A stretch of 64,000 nt of DNA, from positions 90,438-154,437 of the forward strand of contig JAWLHU010000017.1 in NCBI GenBank assembly GCA_041690255.1, written 5' to 3'. The stretch comes from JAWLHU01 sp041690255 (GTDB lineage Bacteria; Bacillota; Sulfobacillia; Symbiobacteriales; Symbiobacteriaceae). The translations under genes were made by a program, and so were the position numbers. Positions 1 to 8,184 of this stretch are shown in pieces (position 1 is the first letter of the stretch; the number at the start of each line of letters is the position of its first letter). The notes under the pieces are model-generated. The model did not search any database, had not been told where the DNA came from, and saw nothing but the letters and a program-made list of their open reading frames with translations.

Positions 1-207
1 ACGTCCAACCCGCATCTCGCGTTCGGCCATGGCATCCACTTCTGTATGGGTGCCCCGCTGGGGCGGCTGGAGGCCCGGGTTGCGCTGAGTGTCATTCTGG
101 AGCGGTTGGACGACATCCGTCTGGATGAGACCCGCCCGATCGTCCCCCTGACGAATGTCATCGCACACGGCCTCGCGAGCCTGCCGATCACGTTCACGGT
201 GAAGTAG
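1..207 (+). CDS. Cytochrome P450, C-terminal fragment
   Basis: This is the last 68 residues of a P450; the gene begins upstream of the window. The heme-binding signature is visible as FGHGIHFCMG at residues 8-17 of the fragment, with the cysteine that ligates heme iron, followed by the L-helix segment APLGRLEARVAL usual in bacterial class I enzymes. It would hydroxylate an unknown small substrate in the cytosol, using electrons from a ferredoxin or flavodoxin partner not present here. The gene ends at TAG and is followed 24 bases later by a strong terminator, so it is the last gene of its transcript. Substrate cannot be told from the C-terminus. Confidence 0.93.
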   Translation, partial: TSNPHLAFGHGIHFCMGAPLGRLEARVALSVILERLDDIRLDETRPIVPLTNVIAHGLASLPITFTVK

Positions 208-231
208 GAAGAGGGAAGCCACATGAGATGG

Positions 232-262
232 CCCACCGGGAGCGACCCGGTGGGTCTTTTTT
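232..262 (+). terminator. Rho-independent terminator after P450
   Basis: A perfect 9-bp stem, CCCACCGGG paired with CCCGGTGGG around a 5-base loop, is followed by TCTTTTTT. It closes the P450 transcript. It also shows that an upstream start for the next protein (at 223) is unlikely, since that start would place the terminator inside the coding region. Confidence 0.9.
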
Positions 263-387
263 GGGGCAATGGGCTCACGAATAATGAGAATAAGGCGCAT
301 TATGGCGACCGTAATGCGGGGTGTAGACTGAATCTGCTGCCCCTTTCCCGCGGGCAGCGTGATCACGCGGACGGGAGTGATGCCGGA

Positions 388-1527
388 ATGCGGCGGAGAT
401 GGGACCTGATCATCGTTGTAGCGGTTGTCGTCGGTCTGCTCGTCGTGGCGGCGGTTCGCATGCCATCGCTCTGGGGCGACCGGAGTGCCCTGCGGATGGA
501 TCCTGCCTATATGCAGCATCAGAAAGGACAGATCGTCGTCGAGGTCCCCGAACTCTACGAACTTCTGAACATCCTGGTTGCCATCTCACCGACCGGGCAG
601 ACTGGGCCGGGGGGCTACCCGCGGGAGCATTCGTACTACAAGGCGGTCATGGACTGGTTCCTGCCCTTCCGTGACCACCCGTTGGTGAGCGTGGTGGAGA
701 AGCAGTTCAACAATGGGTACGGTGGTATGCGGGGCAGTTGCTTCGCCTACCGGTTTGAGGGCGATGGGATCGTGCCAAGCTACTACGGCGAGTATGGGGG
801 TTTCTGCGAAGAGCACAGGCGCGAGTTTGAGAAGTTCGCCCGCGAGAGCAAGTTCCGGGAGTTTTACCAGCAGAACGAGGCGTTCTACGCCGAATGGGTC
901 CGGACCTACCGGGAGCGGGTCGATCTGGGCGGGATGTGGCGGTGGCTGGAAACGGAGTTCCCGGCCCGCAGTGACTCGATGCGGGTCGCTGTCTCCCCGC
1001 TGTCCGGGGGCAGCCACAATACGGTCGGGTATCGCGACCTCGCCTCCGGGTACCGGGAGATCGTCATGTTCGTCAGCCATCCGCAGGAGTACGAGAACCC
1101 GAACCGTCCCCCCGCTGTTGCGAGCGCCATGGCGCTCAGCGGGGTCTTTACCGAGATCGACCACAACTACGTCAACCCAATGAGCGACAAGTACCGCGCA
1201 GAGTTAAAGGCCACTATGCCCAAGGTCGGCGACTGGAATCGACCACCGGAGTGGGCAAATGCGGAGAGCTATTACAACAGCGCCTACGCCACCTTCAACG
1301 AGTACTTGACCTGGGCCGCCTTCCTGGTTTACGCGGCGGAGCGGTATGACGCCCCCACCTTCGAGCAGGTGACGAAGGAGCATGTGCGGGTCATGGAATA
1401 CCGCGGGTTCGTGAAGTATGACGAGTTCCAGCGCCGGCTCATGGCCCTCTACCAGGAGCGCAACTCGGGGGAGACCCTGGCCGACCTCTACCCACAACTC
1501 CTGGAGATGGTGAGGGGTATGAACTGA
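388..1527 (+). CDS. Membrane-anchored DUF4932-like protein
   Basis: A 379-residue protein with one N-terminal membrane segment (about residues 5-24) after an MRRR basic start, so most of the chain probably lies outside the cell. Around residues 255-264 it reads TEIDHNYVNP. In DUF4932 proteins, as I recall the family, the equivalent stretch is a zinc-protease-like HExxH followed by a conserved (F/Y)VNP; here the first histidine is threonine. I therefore call it DUF4932-like, possibly a degenerate metallopeptidase, with function unknown. The ATG at 388 was chosen because longer starts run into the terminator at 232-262. It is convergent with the DinB gene, only 4 bases apart. Confidence 0.6.
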   Translation: MRRRWDLIIVVAVVVGLLVVAAVRMPSLWGDRSALRMDPAYMQHQKGQIVVEVPELYELLNILVAISPTGQTGPGGYPREHSYYKAVMDWFLPFRDHPLVSVVEKQFNNGYGGMRGSCFAYRFEGDGIVPSYYGEYGGFCEEHRREFEKFARESKFREFYQQNEAFYAEWVRTYRERVDLGGMWRWLETEFPARSDSMRVAVSPLSGGSHNTVGYRDLASGYREIVMFVSHPQEYENPNRPPAVASAMALSGVFTEIDHNYVNPMSDKYRAELKATMPKVGDWNRPPEWANAESYYNSAYATFNEYLTWAAFLVYAAERYDAPTFEQVTKEHVRVMEYRGFVKYDEFQRRLMALYQERNSGETLADLYPQLLEMVRGMN

Positions 1528-1531
1528 GCGG

Positions 1532-2068
1532 TTACACGCGGTCCCGCAAGATCGACAGATAGGCGCTCCACGGCCCGACGGCGTGGGTGTACCGCTTTGC
1601 CATGGTCCGGGCGATCTGCCCCACATGATCGAGGTCGTGGGTGACCCACGTTGCCAGCAGTTGTCCGAGCGTCACCGTCCCGAGCGCCGGGTGCTGGCCC
1701 GTCCGGTCCAGATCGGTACGGGTCAGGTTCATCTCGAGGAGCGCTGCGACACTCTCCCGGCGAAGCTCGGCAAAGGTCGCCAGGAGTTCATCCATGCTCC
1801 TGCCCTGGCTCTCGGTGAACTGGGCCTTTCGGTCAACGGGCTCGAACGGGCGCTGGTCGCCCGCCAGGATATGGCGCACCCGTGGCATCCAGTCCTTGCG
1901 CTCGCCGTGGATCAGGTGGCCGATGACATCATACGGCGACCAGGTGCCCTCGCCCTCCGTGGCCCTCACCCACCAGTCGGGGAGGCCCCTCAGCAGGGCG
2001 CTCAGGCTTGCGGGCGTCCGCTCGAGGACCGCCACAGCTTCAGCCAAATGGAACTCGTCGTGTTGCAT
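1532..2068 (-). CDS. DinB superfamily protein
   Basis: A 178-residue four-helix-bundle protein of the DinB/YfiT/DUF664 class, which bind a divalent metal through three histidines and often act as thiol-dependent transferases. The candidate ligands are H51 (in VIGHLIHGE), H144 and H148 (in THDLDHVGQ), the usual spacing of one histidine near residue 50 and an HxxxH pair near the C-terminus. The tryptophan pair near residue 32 and the WSPYDVIGHL stretch are typical of the DfsB/DinB_2 subgroup. Monocistronic, convergent with the preceding gene. Exact substrate unknown. Confidence 0.85.
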   Translation of the reverse strand: MQHDEFHLAEAVAVLERTPASLSALLRGLPDWWVRATEGEGTWSPYDVIGHLIHGERKDWMPRVRHILAGDQRPFEPVDRKAQFTESQGRSMDELLATFAELRRESVAALLEMNLTRTDLDRTGQHPALGTVTLGQLLATWVTHDLDHVGQIARTMAKRYTHAVGPWSAYLSILRDRV

Positions 2069-2232
2069 GGCCGTCGCTCCCCTCTCATCATCTGAATAGT
2101 GTGATCTCCGAGTGATTCAACGAGGCTCGGGCGGAATCCTCTCCGTGGGCAACGCCTCTGTCGGGCTTTGCAGGGATCAGGCGCTCCCCGTAGGGAATTG
2201 GGATAGGACATGTCCCGCAAAGGAGCGTCTCC

Positions 2233-3027
2233 ATGCGCATTGGCCTGGCCCAGGCTCGATTTCCCGGATCCGTGAACGACGGCGTGGTGAGCGTGATGCA
2301 GTTCCTGCAAGAAGCTGAGGCGAAGGGCTGTGAGATCATCTGCTTGCCGGAAGCCTATCTGCCGGGAATGCGCGAGTGCGGGTTTCCGGTCCCCGACTTC
2401 GCCGCGGGGGAGCAGCAGGAGGCGATTGCAGCGGTCGCAGAGGCCGCCCGGCAGACGGGTGTGGCGGTCGTTCTGCCCATGGAGTGGCAGAGCGAAGCAG
2501 GCGTGCACAACGCCGCCATGGTGATCGACGAGCGAGGCGCGCTTCTGGGCTACCAGGCCAAGACCCAACTGGATCCGGCTGAGGAGTATCTCTATGCGCC
2601 GGGTCACGGACGCCGGCTGTTCACCGTAAAGGGTATGACCTTCGGCATCGCCATATGCCACGAGGGTTGGCGCTACCCCGAGACCGTACGCTGGGCGGCC
2701 ATGCGCGGGGCAAGCCTGGTCTTTCACCCTCACATGGGCGGCGGCCCGAACTCCACCCGCACCGTCACCACATGGGGGGAGGCGGGGAACCCGTACTATG
2801 ACAAGGCCCAGGTCTGTCGCAGTCTGGAGAACAGCATCTACTTCGCCAGCGTCAATTACGCCCTGGAGCGGCAGGAGTCCGCAACCTGCCTGATCTCGCC
2901 CGATGGCGACTGCCTGGACTGGGCGCCCTACGGGCGGGAGACCCTGTTGATCCAAGAGGTTAAGCCCACGGCCGCCACAGGTTTGCTGGCCAGGCGTTAC
3001 TGCCCAGACCGTTACGGCGAAGCCTAG
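2233..3027 (+). CDS. Carbon-nitrogen hydrolase (nitrilase superfamily)
   Basis: A 264-residue cytosolic hydrolase of amide or nitrile C-N bonds. The catalytic triad is visible: E40 (in ICLPEAYLPG), K110 (in LLGYQAKTQL) and nucleophile C142 (in GIAICHEGWRYPE). Length matches the single-domain family members. An upstream Shine-Dalgarno (AAAGGAG) stands before the ATG. It has no operon partners, since the DinB gene is divergent and the next gene is convergent. The family covers N-carbamoyl-amino-acid hydrolases, omega-amidases and nitrilases; the sequence alone does not settle which. Confidence 0.88.
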   Translation: MRIGLAQARFPGSVNDGVVSVMQFLQEAEAKGCEIICLPEAYLPGMRECGFPVPDFAAGEQQEAIAAVAEAARQTGVAVVLPMEWQSEAGVHNAAMVIDERGALLGYQAKTQLDPAEEYLYAPGHGRRLFTVKGMTFGIAICHEGWRYPETVRWAAMRGASLVFHPHMGGGPNSTRTVTTWGEAGNPYYDKAQVCRSLENSIYFASVNYALERQESATCLISPDGDCLDWAPYGRETLLIQEVKPTAATGLLARRYCPDRYGEA

Positions 3028-3132
3028 TCTCTAAGATCGACCATCATCAACTCTCACCCTGTGGTTGTCACTTGACATGGAACGAGATGATGAAGGAGAG
3101 GCTGGCTGGTCCGTTTCTGCGGCAAAGCGAGA

Positions 3133-3161
3133 GCCCCGGCTGGCTGTTGGTCAGCCGGGGC
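3133..3161. terminator. Hairpin between convergent genes
   Basis: A 10-bp perfect stem (GCCCCGGCTG / CAGCCGGGGC) with a 9-base loop lies between the convergent nitrilase and hypothetical genes. There is no clear T-run on either side, so termination is plausible from position more than from sequence. Confidence 0.5.
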
Positions 3162-3174
3162 GTTACTGTGCGTA

Positions 3175-4011
3175 CTACCTGGGGCCGCGGAACGGCTCCT
3201 CTCTCACCCGCACCGCATTCAGGCATGCCGGGAGCGGCTCACTGACGCCCAACGTCACCCCGATGGGAGTGACGTCCAGGCGCGAGAAGCGGAAGTTGAT
3301 CCGCCCACAGCGGGGGATGTCGATGCCGTTCGGAATGAGCCTCTGTACTATCTGGCAGCCCGCGCCCGCCAGCCGGTCGATCTGTCCCCCAAGGAACGCA
3401 TTCGCAAAGACGTTGGCGATGGGCTCGAGCAGCAGCCCTCGGAGCAGGGCGTTACGGACGTCAATCTGCGATGGTTCCGCCCTGCACATGATTTGCCCTG
3501 CGTCGTTAAGGAAGAGCGCGCCTGTGAAGGTCACCGTGAAGTTGACGTCTGGCAGGACCGCGATTGGCACGAACCCGTTGATGCGGGTGACAACCCGGTT
3601 GGGCGGTACAAGGGTGATGTCGAACCATCTGAGCCGGGCAGCGGGGAAGGGGTCGGGCAAGGGGATGCGCTTAGGTGTCCTGGGATCGGCCCAGATGGCA
3701 TTGGCGGCAAAGCGGATGCCGTTCAGGCTGATTCCCACCAGGTAATTCTCCCCCGGCAGGCGCTTTCCAATCATCAGGGCCTGTGTCCGGCCCTCTCGTG
3801 GAGCGTTCGGAAACCAGAGGCCGAGTTTCTCGCCGCCACTGCAGGGGACTCGCTGGATATCCAGTGGGGTGGTGGGCAGCAGTCTGTTCGCCGAGACCCT
3901 CAAAGCCTGCGCTAGCACCAGTCCTGCGAGATCATTCACGCAGATCGATAGCTCCAACCTGATATCGGGTTCCGTGAGTGTACCGAAGAGAGATGTTCCA
4001 CCGAAAAACAC
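3175..4011 (-). CDS. Hypothetical protein
   Basis: A 278-residue protein with a GTG start behind an AGGAAGGGAG purine tract. I do not recognise a family. It has no signal peptide or membrane span, is rich in Val, Leu, Pro and Arg, and alternates short hydrophobic strands, suggesting a beta-rich fold. Four widely spaced cysteines (near residues 24, 57, 177 and 225) form no CxxC pair. The coding assignment rests on length, the absence of a convincing alternative on the other strand and its position between two plausible transcription boundaries. It is codirectional with the SDR gene upstream but separated by about 150 bases. Confidence 0.6.
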   Translation of the reverse strand: MFFGGTSLFGTLTEPDIRLELSICVNDLAGLVLAQALRVSANRLLPTTPLDIQRVPCSGGEKLGLWFPNAPREGRTQALMIGKRLPGENYLVGISLNGIRFAANAIWADPRTPKRIPLPDPFPAARLRWFDITLVPPNRVVTRINGFVPIAVLPDVNFTVTFTGALFLNDAGQIMCRAEPSQIDVRNALLRGLLLEPIANVFANAFLGGQIDRLAGAGCQIVQRLIPNGIDIPRCGRINFRFSRLDVTPIGVTLGVSEPLPACLNAVRVREEPFRGPR

Positions 4012-4163
4012 GGCTGCCTCGGGCTCCCTTCCTTGTGACGGAGTTCGCTCCGTCTCCCTTTCAGCCTATGGCATGCCGAGTGCTTTGGGTTCACATCCTG
4101 ACCCGGTTGGCGACCGCCGTCTCCCTGCAGGCGTCGCCCAGGGCGGAAACGGCCCGAAATCGC

Positions 4164-4874
4164 TCATGGTCCTTCGACATAGATCATCTTTCGGGTCATG
4201 CCCCCGTCCAGGACCAGCTGCTGGCCGGTCATGAAGCCGGACTGGGACGGATCGCCCAGGAAGAGGGCGGCCTGGGCCACATCCTCCGGGCGCCCCACCC
4301 GCCCGACCGGATGCTGGGCGTGGTCCGCCTCGCTCAACGGCCCGCCGCTCACGTCGATCCAGCCGGGGAGGATCGCATTCACCCGGACTGTGGGCCCTAG
4401 CGAGATCGCCAGGGCGTGGGTGAGGGCTAGAAGGCCGCCCTTGCTTGCCCCATAGGCCTCGCCCCCGGGCTCCGACATGAGCGCCCGGGTCGAGGCGATG
4501 TTGATGATCGCCCCGGCCCCCGACGCCTGCAGCAGCGGGGCCGCATAGCGGGCGAAGAGGTACGGCCCGCGCAGATTGACCGCCAGCACCCGGTCGAACT
4601 GGGCGACTGGCGTCGTCTGCAGCTCCCCGAAGCTAGAGATGCCGGCGTTGTTGACCAGCACGTGCAGCACCGGGCCGACCCGCTCCAGGAAGGCCGTGAC
4701 CTGGGCCTCATCGGCCACGTCGCACGGGTGCATCTCCACCCCTGGAACAGGCTCGGGCGCCCGGTCAGCCCCCAGGACCCGGGCACCATCCGCCGCGAAT
4801 GCTGCCGCAATCGCCCGCCCGATCCCACGGGCCGCCCCGGTTACTACGACGACCTTTCCTGCATAACGCATCAT
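4164..4874 (-). CDS. Short-chain dehydrogenase/reductase
   Basis: A 236-residue classical SDR, a cytosolic NAD(P)-dependent oxidoreductase. The cofactor motif is TGAARGIG (residues 12-19), the structural NNAG is at 75-78, and the catalytic Ser-Tyr-Lys set is S128, Y141 and K145 (YGASK). The Asp at residue 37 after the second beta strand (GADRA) favours NAD over NADP. The C-terminus has the usual DGG motif. It is divergent from a TetR-type regulator 96 bases away, with an operator-like palindrome in between, so it is probably that regulator's target. Substrate unknown. Confidence 0.9.
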   Translation of the reverse strand: MMRYAGKVVVVTGAARGIGRAIAAAFAADGARVLGADRAPEPVPGVEMHPCDVADEAQVTAFLERVGPVLHVLVNNAGISSFGELQTTPVAQFDRVLAVNLRGPYLFARYAAPLLQASGAGAIINIASTRALMSEPGGEAYGASKGGLLALTHALAISLGPTVRVNAILPGWIDVSGGPLSEADHAQHPVGRVGRPEDVAQAALFLGDPSQSGFMTGQQLVLDGGMTRKMIYVEGP

Positions 4875-4924
4875 TCACACCTCCGGTTCTATCTAAGCCG
4901 CATCATAGCACGCTGCTTTCCGGC

Positions 4925-4967
4925 TTGACAAATCGCATCCACAGGCGTAGGTTTATGACTGTAGTCA
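4925..4967 (+). promoter_or_regulatory. tetR promoter with overlapping operator palindrome
   Basis: A -35 TTGACA (4925-4930) and -10 TAGGTT (4948-4953) are separated by 17 bases. The perfect inverted repeat TGACT-gt-AGTCA follows at 4956-4967, over the expected start point and 3 bases before the regulator ATG. This fits autorepression and control of the divergent SDR gene. The leader would be only about 10 bases with no Shine-Dalgarno. Confidence 0.6.
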
Positions 4968-4970
4968 GAA

Positions 4971-5570
4971 ATGACCTCGGTCAAAGGGAGTGTTCGTATT
5001 CGGGAGTCCAAGAAGGATCAGCGCCGTCTGGCCCTGATCGCGGCAGGCATGCAGCTCTTTGTGGAGCAGTCGTTCGCGAAGACGACCATCGACCAGATCA
5101 CCGGGAAGGCCGGGTTCGCCAAGGGGACCTTCTACAACTACTTCACCACCAAGGAAGACCTGCTGGTCTCCGCCCTGCAACTCACCCAGGACCAGGACCT
5201 GGAGCAGACCCGGCGCTTCGTCATGGAGGCCGGCACGGTTGTGGAGCGACTGCAGCGGGTATCTGATTGCGCGCTGGTCTGGAATGTGCAGTATCCTGAA
5301 CTGGGCATGATCTGGCTCGGCGAGCGGCTGCGACGGGGACTGGCCCAGACCCGAAGCGGGTTTGACCAGTTGATCGCCGAGGTGATCACCGAGGGGCAGG
5401 CAGCCGGCGCCCTGCGCAGCGACCGGAGTGCCGAGGCGATGGTGCTGGAGGTGGAGGGGATCCTCCTGGCCTATGTGGCCGCCTGGCTGCACAACCAGGA
5501 GGGCATGGATCTGACCCCCGCCGTGCACGAGGCCCTGGCCGGGTACGTCACCGGCGCCCAGAACGCATAG
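4971..5570 (+). CDS. TetR/AcrR family transcriptional regulator
   Basis: A 199-residue repressor with an N-terminal TetR helix-turn-helix at about residues 20-65 (AGMQLFVEQSFAKTTIDQI, then GFAKGTFYNYFTTKEDLL, the typical recognition-helix and YxYFxxKEDL pattern). The C-terminal helical domain should bind an unknown small ligand. It is divergent from the SDR gene and has an operator-like palindrome just before its start. No Shine-Dalgarno precedes the ATG, and the predicted transcript start lies about 10 bases upstream, so it may be translated almost leaderless. A bidirectional terminator follows. Confidence 0.9.
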   Translation: MTSVKGSVRIRESKKDQRRLALIAAGMQLFVEQSFAKTTIDQITGKAGFAKGTFYNYFTTKEDLLVSALQLTQDQDLEQTRRFVMEAGTVVERLQRVSDCALVWNVQYPELGMIWLGERLRRGLAQTRSGFDQLIAEVITEGQAAGALRSDRSAEAMVLEVEGILLAYVAAWLHNQEGMDLTPAVHEALAGYVTGAQNA

Positions 5571-5572
5571 CC

Positions 5573-5602
5573 AAAGGCGCCCGCGTCCGTGCGGGCGCCT
5601 TT
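5573..5602. terminator. Bidirectional terminator
   Basis: A 12-bp stem (AAAGGCGCCCGC / GCGGGCGCCTTT) with a 6-base loop lies between the convergent TetR and M42 peptidase genes, with A-runs and T-runs on both flanks that can serve both strands. Confidence 0.85.
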
Positions 5603-5616
5603 GCGCGCCTCGAACC

Positions 5617-6678
5617 CTACGAGATGAACGAGAGATCGGCCCCGGGCAGGTCGAGCACGAACCGCTTCAGCAGGGCATAGGCCCCCTCCAGGTCCCGGAT
5701 ATCCACCATTTCGATGGGGGAGTGGGTGTAGCGGTTCGCCACGGAGAGCGCCCCCGTCGGCGCCCCGGGCCCGGCCTGGTGGAGCGCCCCGGCGTCGGTG
5801 CCGATGCCGGTCAGGATCTCGGGCTGCGTTGTCACGCCAGCCGCCTCCGCCGCCCGGAGCAGCGCTCGCCGAATCGCCGGATGCGCCAGGAGCGAGTTGT
5901 CCATGATCTTGATCCCCGGCCCCTCGCCCAGCCTCAGATGGCGTGTGCCCGTATCGGGCGTGTCGTCTGCGGCGGTCATGTCGATCGCGAGAGCCACATC
6001 CGCCTGGATCGCCTGCCCTGCCGTCCGGGCACCCCGTAGCCCAACCTCCTCCTGCACGGAGAAGACGGCGTAGAGATCCCCGGCCAGCTCCACCTCCCGC
6101 AGCTCCTCCAGCAGGTGGAGTTGCAGGGCGCAGCCGGCGCGGTCGTCCAGGCCGTGAGCGATGTACCGCCCCGTGTTCAGCCCGACCTCTGCCAACTCGC
6201 CCACATAGCCGACCGGGTCGCCCACGGAGACCCCCATGGCCCGCACATCGTCGGCATTTCGGGCGCCAATGTCGATATACATTTCGGTGTGCTTCACGAC
6301 CCGCTCCCGGTCCCCGACCGAGAGGTGGGCCGACTTGCAGCCGATCACGCCCATCAGCCGGCCCTTGGCCCCCCGGACCCAGACCCGTTGGGCCAGTAGA
6401 ATCCGGTCATCGTGGCCGCCCAGCTTCTCAAAGCGCAGGTAGCCGTCGGGGTCGATCCGCCGGACGATGAAGCCGATCTCATCCATATGGGCGGAGATGA
6501 CGAGAGAGGGGCCTGTGCCCTTCCCCTTCCGATGGGCAATCACGTTGCCCAGGGCGTCCACCCGGACCTCATCGGCCAGATGCTCCAGCTTACGGACCAG
6601 GTGGCGGGCGACATCCTCCTCCTGACCGCTGGGGCCCGTCAGGTTGACCAGATCACGCAGATGATCGAGCAGCGCCAA
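5617..6678 (-). CDS. M42 family metallo-aminopeptidase
   Basis: A 353-residue co-catalytic dizinc peptidase of the M42 group (glutamyl or deblocking aminopeptidase, long misannotated as endoglucanase or cellulase M). Metal ligands and catalytic residues match: H64 and D66 (SAHMDEIG), D178/D179 (HGLDDRAG), the general base pair E210-E211 (VQEEVG), D233 (AIDMT) and H319 (THSPIE). These enzymes form tetrahedral dodecamers that trim peptides released by other proteases in the cytosol. It is a single gene, divergent from the SBP56 gene, and its downstream side is closed by the bidirectional terminator. Confidence 0.95.
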   Translation of the reverse strand: MALLDHLRDLVNLTGPSGQEEDVARHLVRKLEHLADEVRVDALGNVIAHRKGKGTGPSLVISAHMDEIGFIVRRIDPDGYLRFEKLGGHDDRILLAQRVWVRGAKGRLMGVIGCKSAHLSVGDRERVVKHTEMYIDIGARNADDVRAMGVSVGDPVGYVGELAEVGLNTGRYIAHGLDDRAGCALQLHLLEELREVELAGDLYAVFSVQEEVGLRGARTAGQAIQADVALAIDMTAADDTPDTGTRHLRLGEGPGIKIMDNSLLAHPAIRRALLRAAEAAGVTTQPEILTGIGTDAGALHQAGPGAPTGALSVANRYTHSPIEMVDIRDLEGAYALLKRFVLDLPGADLSFIS

Positions 6679-6743
6679 ATCCTTCGTCCTCCTAAAAGAG
6701 TAGTTGGCTGAAGGATAGCATGCCCAGCATTTCGGTACAACCG

Positions 6744-6772
6744 TTGATTATTCAGACAATGTTGTGTAAAGT
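6744..6772 (+). promoter_or_regulatory. Promoter of the SBP56-like gene
   Basis: TTGATT (6744-6749), a 17-base spacer and TAAAGT (6767-6772) form a sigma-A-like promoter about 30 bases before the Shine-Dalgarno GAAGGGGG at 6788-6795. It lies in the divergent interval with the M42 gene. Confidence 0.55.
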
Positions 6773-6803
6773 CGGATTTACCACGATGAAGGGGGTTATG
6801 CAG

Positions 6804-8174
6804 ATGCTCAGGCCAGATCCGACCTTCTACCCGTCCGCACGGGCCGCCATGGATGCACCGCCGGAGGAGTTGGCTTACGTGGCCCTGGTCCGGCCGGACC
6901 GGCTCGCCGTGGTCGATGTGAACCCGGATTCGCCCACCTATGGCAAGGTGGTGGGGAGCCTCGACATGCCCGGAGCCGGTCAGGACGAACTGCACCACTT
7001 CGGCTGGAACGCCTGCTCCTCGGCCCTCTGCCCCACCGCACCCCATCCCCATTTGGAGCGGCGGTACCTGATCGTGCCGGGTCTCCGCTCCTCCCGCATC
7101 TACGTGGTGGACACCAAGCCGGATGCCCGGCAGCCGAAGATCATCAAGACCCTGGAGCCCGATGATGTGATGCGCCGGACCGGCTACAGCCGGCCGCACA
7201 CGATCCACTGCGGTCCGTCGGGAATCTACGTGAGCGCGATCGGAGCGGCCCATTCGGACGATGGCCCCGGCGGCATCTTCCTCATGGATCATAACAGTTT
7301 CGAGCCGCTGGGCCAGTTCGAGATCGACCGGGGGCCGCAGTACCTGGGCTACGACTTCTGGTGGCATATCGCCCACGATGTGATCGTGACCAGCGAGTGG
7401 GGGCGCCCCCGCCACTTCGAGGACGGGCTGGATGTGAACGCCCTCATGCAGCGGCAGTTCGGTCACAAGCTCCACTTCTTCGACAGCCGGAGCCGCAAGC
7501 ATATCCAGGAGGTGGACCTGGGAGACCAGCACCAGATGGTCCTGGAGCTCCGCCCGGCCCACGACCCGACCAAGCTCTACGGCTTCGTGGGCGTCGTGGT
7601 CGACCTGGAGAACCTGGCCAGCTCGATCTGGACCTGGTACCGGGAGGGCGATCAGTTCAAGGTGAAGAAGATCATCGAGATCCCAGCCCAGCCGGCCAGC
7701 GGGGCCGACCTGCCGCCGATCATCCAGCCCTTCTCGGCCGTGCCGCCGCTCGTGACGGACATCGGGCTTTCGCTGGATGACCGCTTCCTGTACGCCGCCT
7801 GCTGGGGGACCGGGGAGTTGCATCAGTACGATGTATCCGATCCGTTCCACCCCAAGCATACCGCCACGGTGAAGCTGGGCGGGATCGTCAGCCGGACGCC
7901 GCACCCGTCGGGGCAAACGTTCGCCGGCGGTCCGCAGATGATCGAGATCAGCCGCGACGGGCGCCGGGTCTACGCCACCAACTCGCTCTACACGTCATGG
8001 GATGACCAGTTCTACCCTGGTGGCATTCCGGGCTGCATGGTGAAGATCGATGTCGATCCGAACGGGGGCATGAGGATCGATCCGGCCTTCTGCGTCATGT
8101 TCGATGGCGCCCGGGCCCACCAGGTCCGGTTGCAGGGCGGCGACTCCTCCACCGACTCCTTCTGCTTCGCCTGA
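6804..8174 (+). CDS. SBP56 family (selenium-binding protein / methanethiol oxidase-like)
   Basis: A 456-residue beta-propeller protein of the 56-kDa selenium-binding family. Characterised bacterial members (MtoX) are copper-containing methanethiol oxidases making formaldehyde, hydrogen sulfide and peroxide. Family landmarks seen include the early YVALV start, DELHHFGWNACSS near residue 70, the HTIHCGPSG stretch, DFWWHIAHDV, and a C-terminal HQVRLQGGDSSTDSFC segment. Conserved histidines in these stretches are the likely metal ligands. The ATG at 6804 was chosen because a Shine-Dalgarno lies 8 bases upstream. There is no signal peptide. A His-rich membrane protein follows 10 bases downstream, so the two probably form an operon. 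Confidence 0.9.
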   Translation: MLRPDPTFYPSARAAMDAPPEELAYVALVRPDRLAVVDVNPDSPTYGKVVGSLDMPGAGQDELHHFGWNACSSALCPTAPHPHLERRYLIVPGLRSSRIYVVDTKPDARQPKIIKTLEPDDVMRRTGYSRPHTIHCGPSGIYVSAIGAAHSDDGPGGIFLMDHNSFEPLGQFEIDRGPQYLGYDFWWHIAHDVIVTSEWGRPRHFEDGLDVNALMQRQFGHKLHFFDSRSRKHIQEVDLGDQHQMVLELRPAHDPTKLYGFVGVVVDLENLASSIWTWYREGDQFKVKKIIEIPAQPASGADLPPIIQPFSAVPPLVTDIGLSLDDRFLYAACWGTGELHQYDVSDPFHPKHTATVKLGGIVSRTPHPSGQTFAGGPQMIEISRDGRRVYATNSLYTSWDDQFYPGGIPGCMVKIDVDPNGGMRIDPAFCVMFDGARAHQVRLQGGDSSTDSFCFA

Positions 8175-8184
8175 GGCCGGGCGC

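Noticed and set aside
223..388. Upstream start at 223 for the DUF4932-like protein
   Set aside because: It would lie within the P450 terminator and add 55 residues of non-protein-like sequence before the membrane segment.
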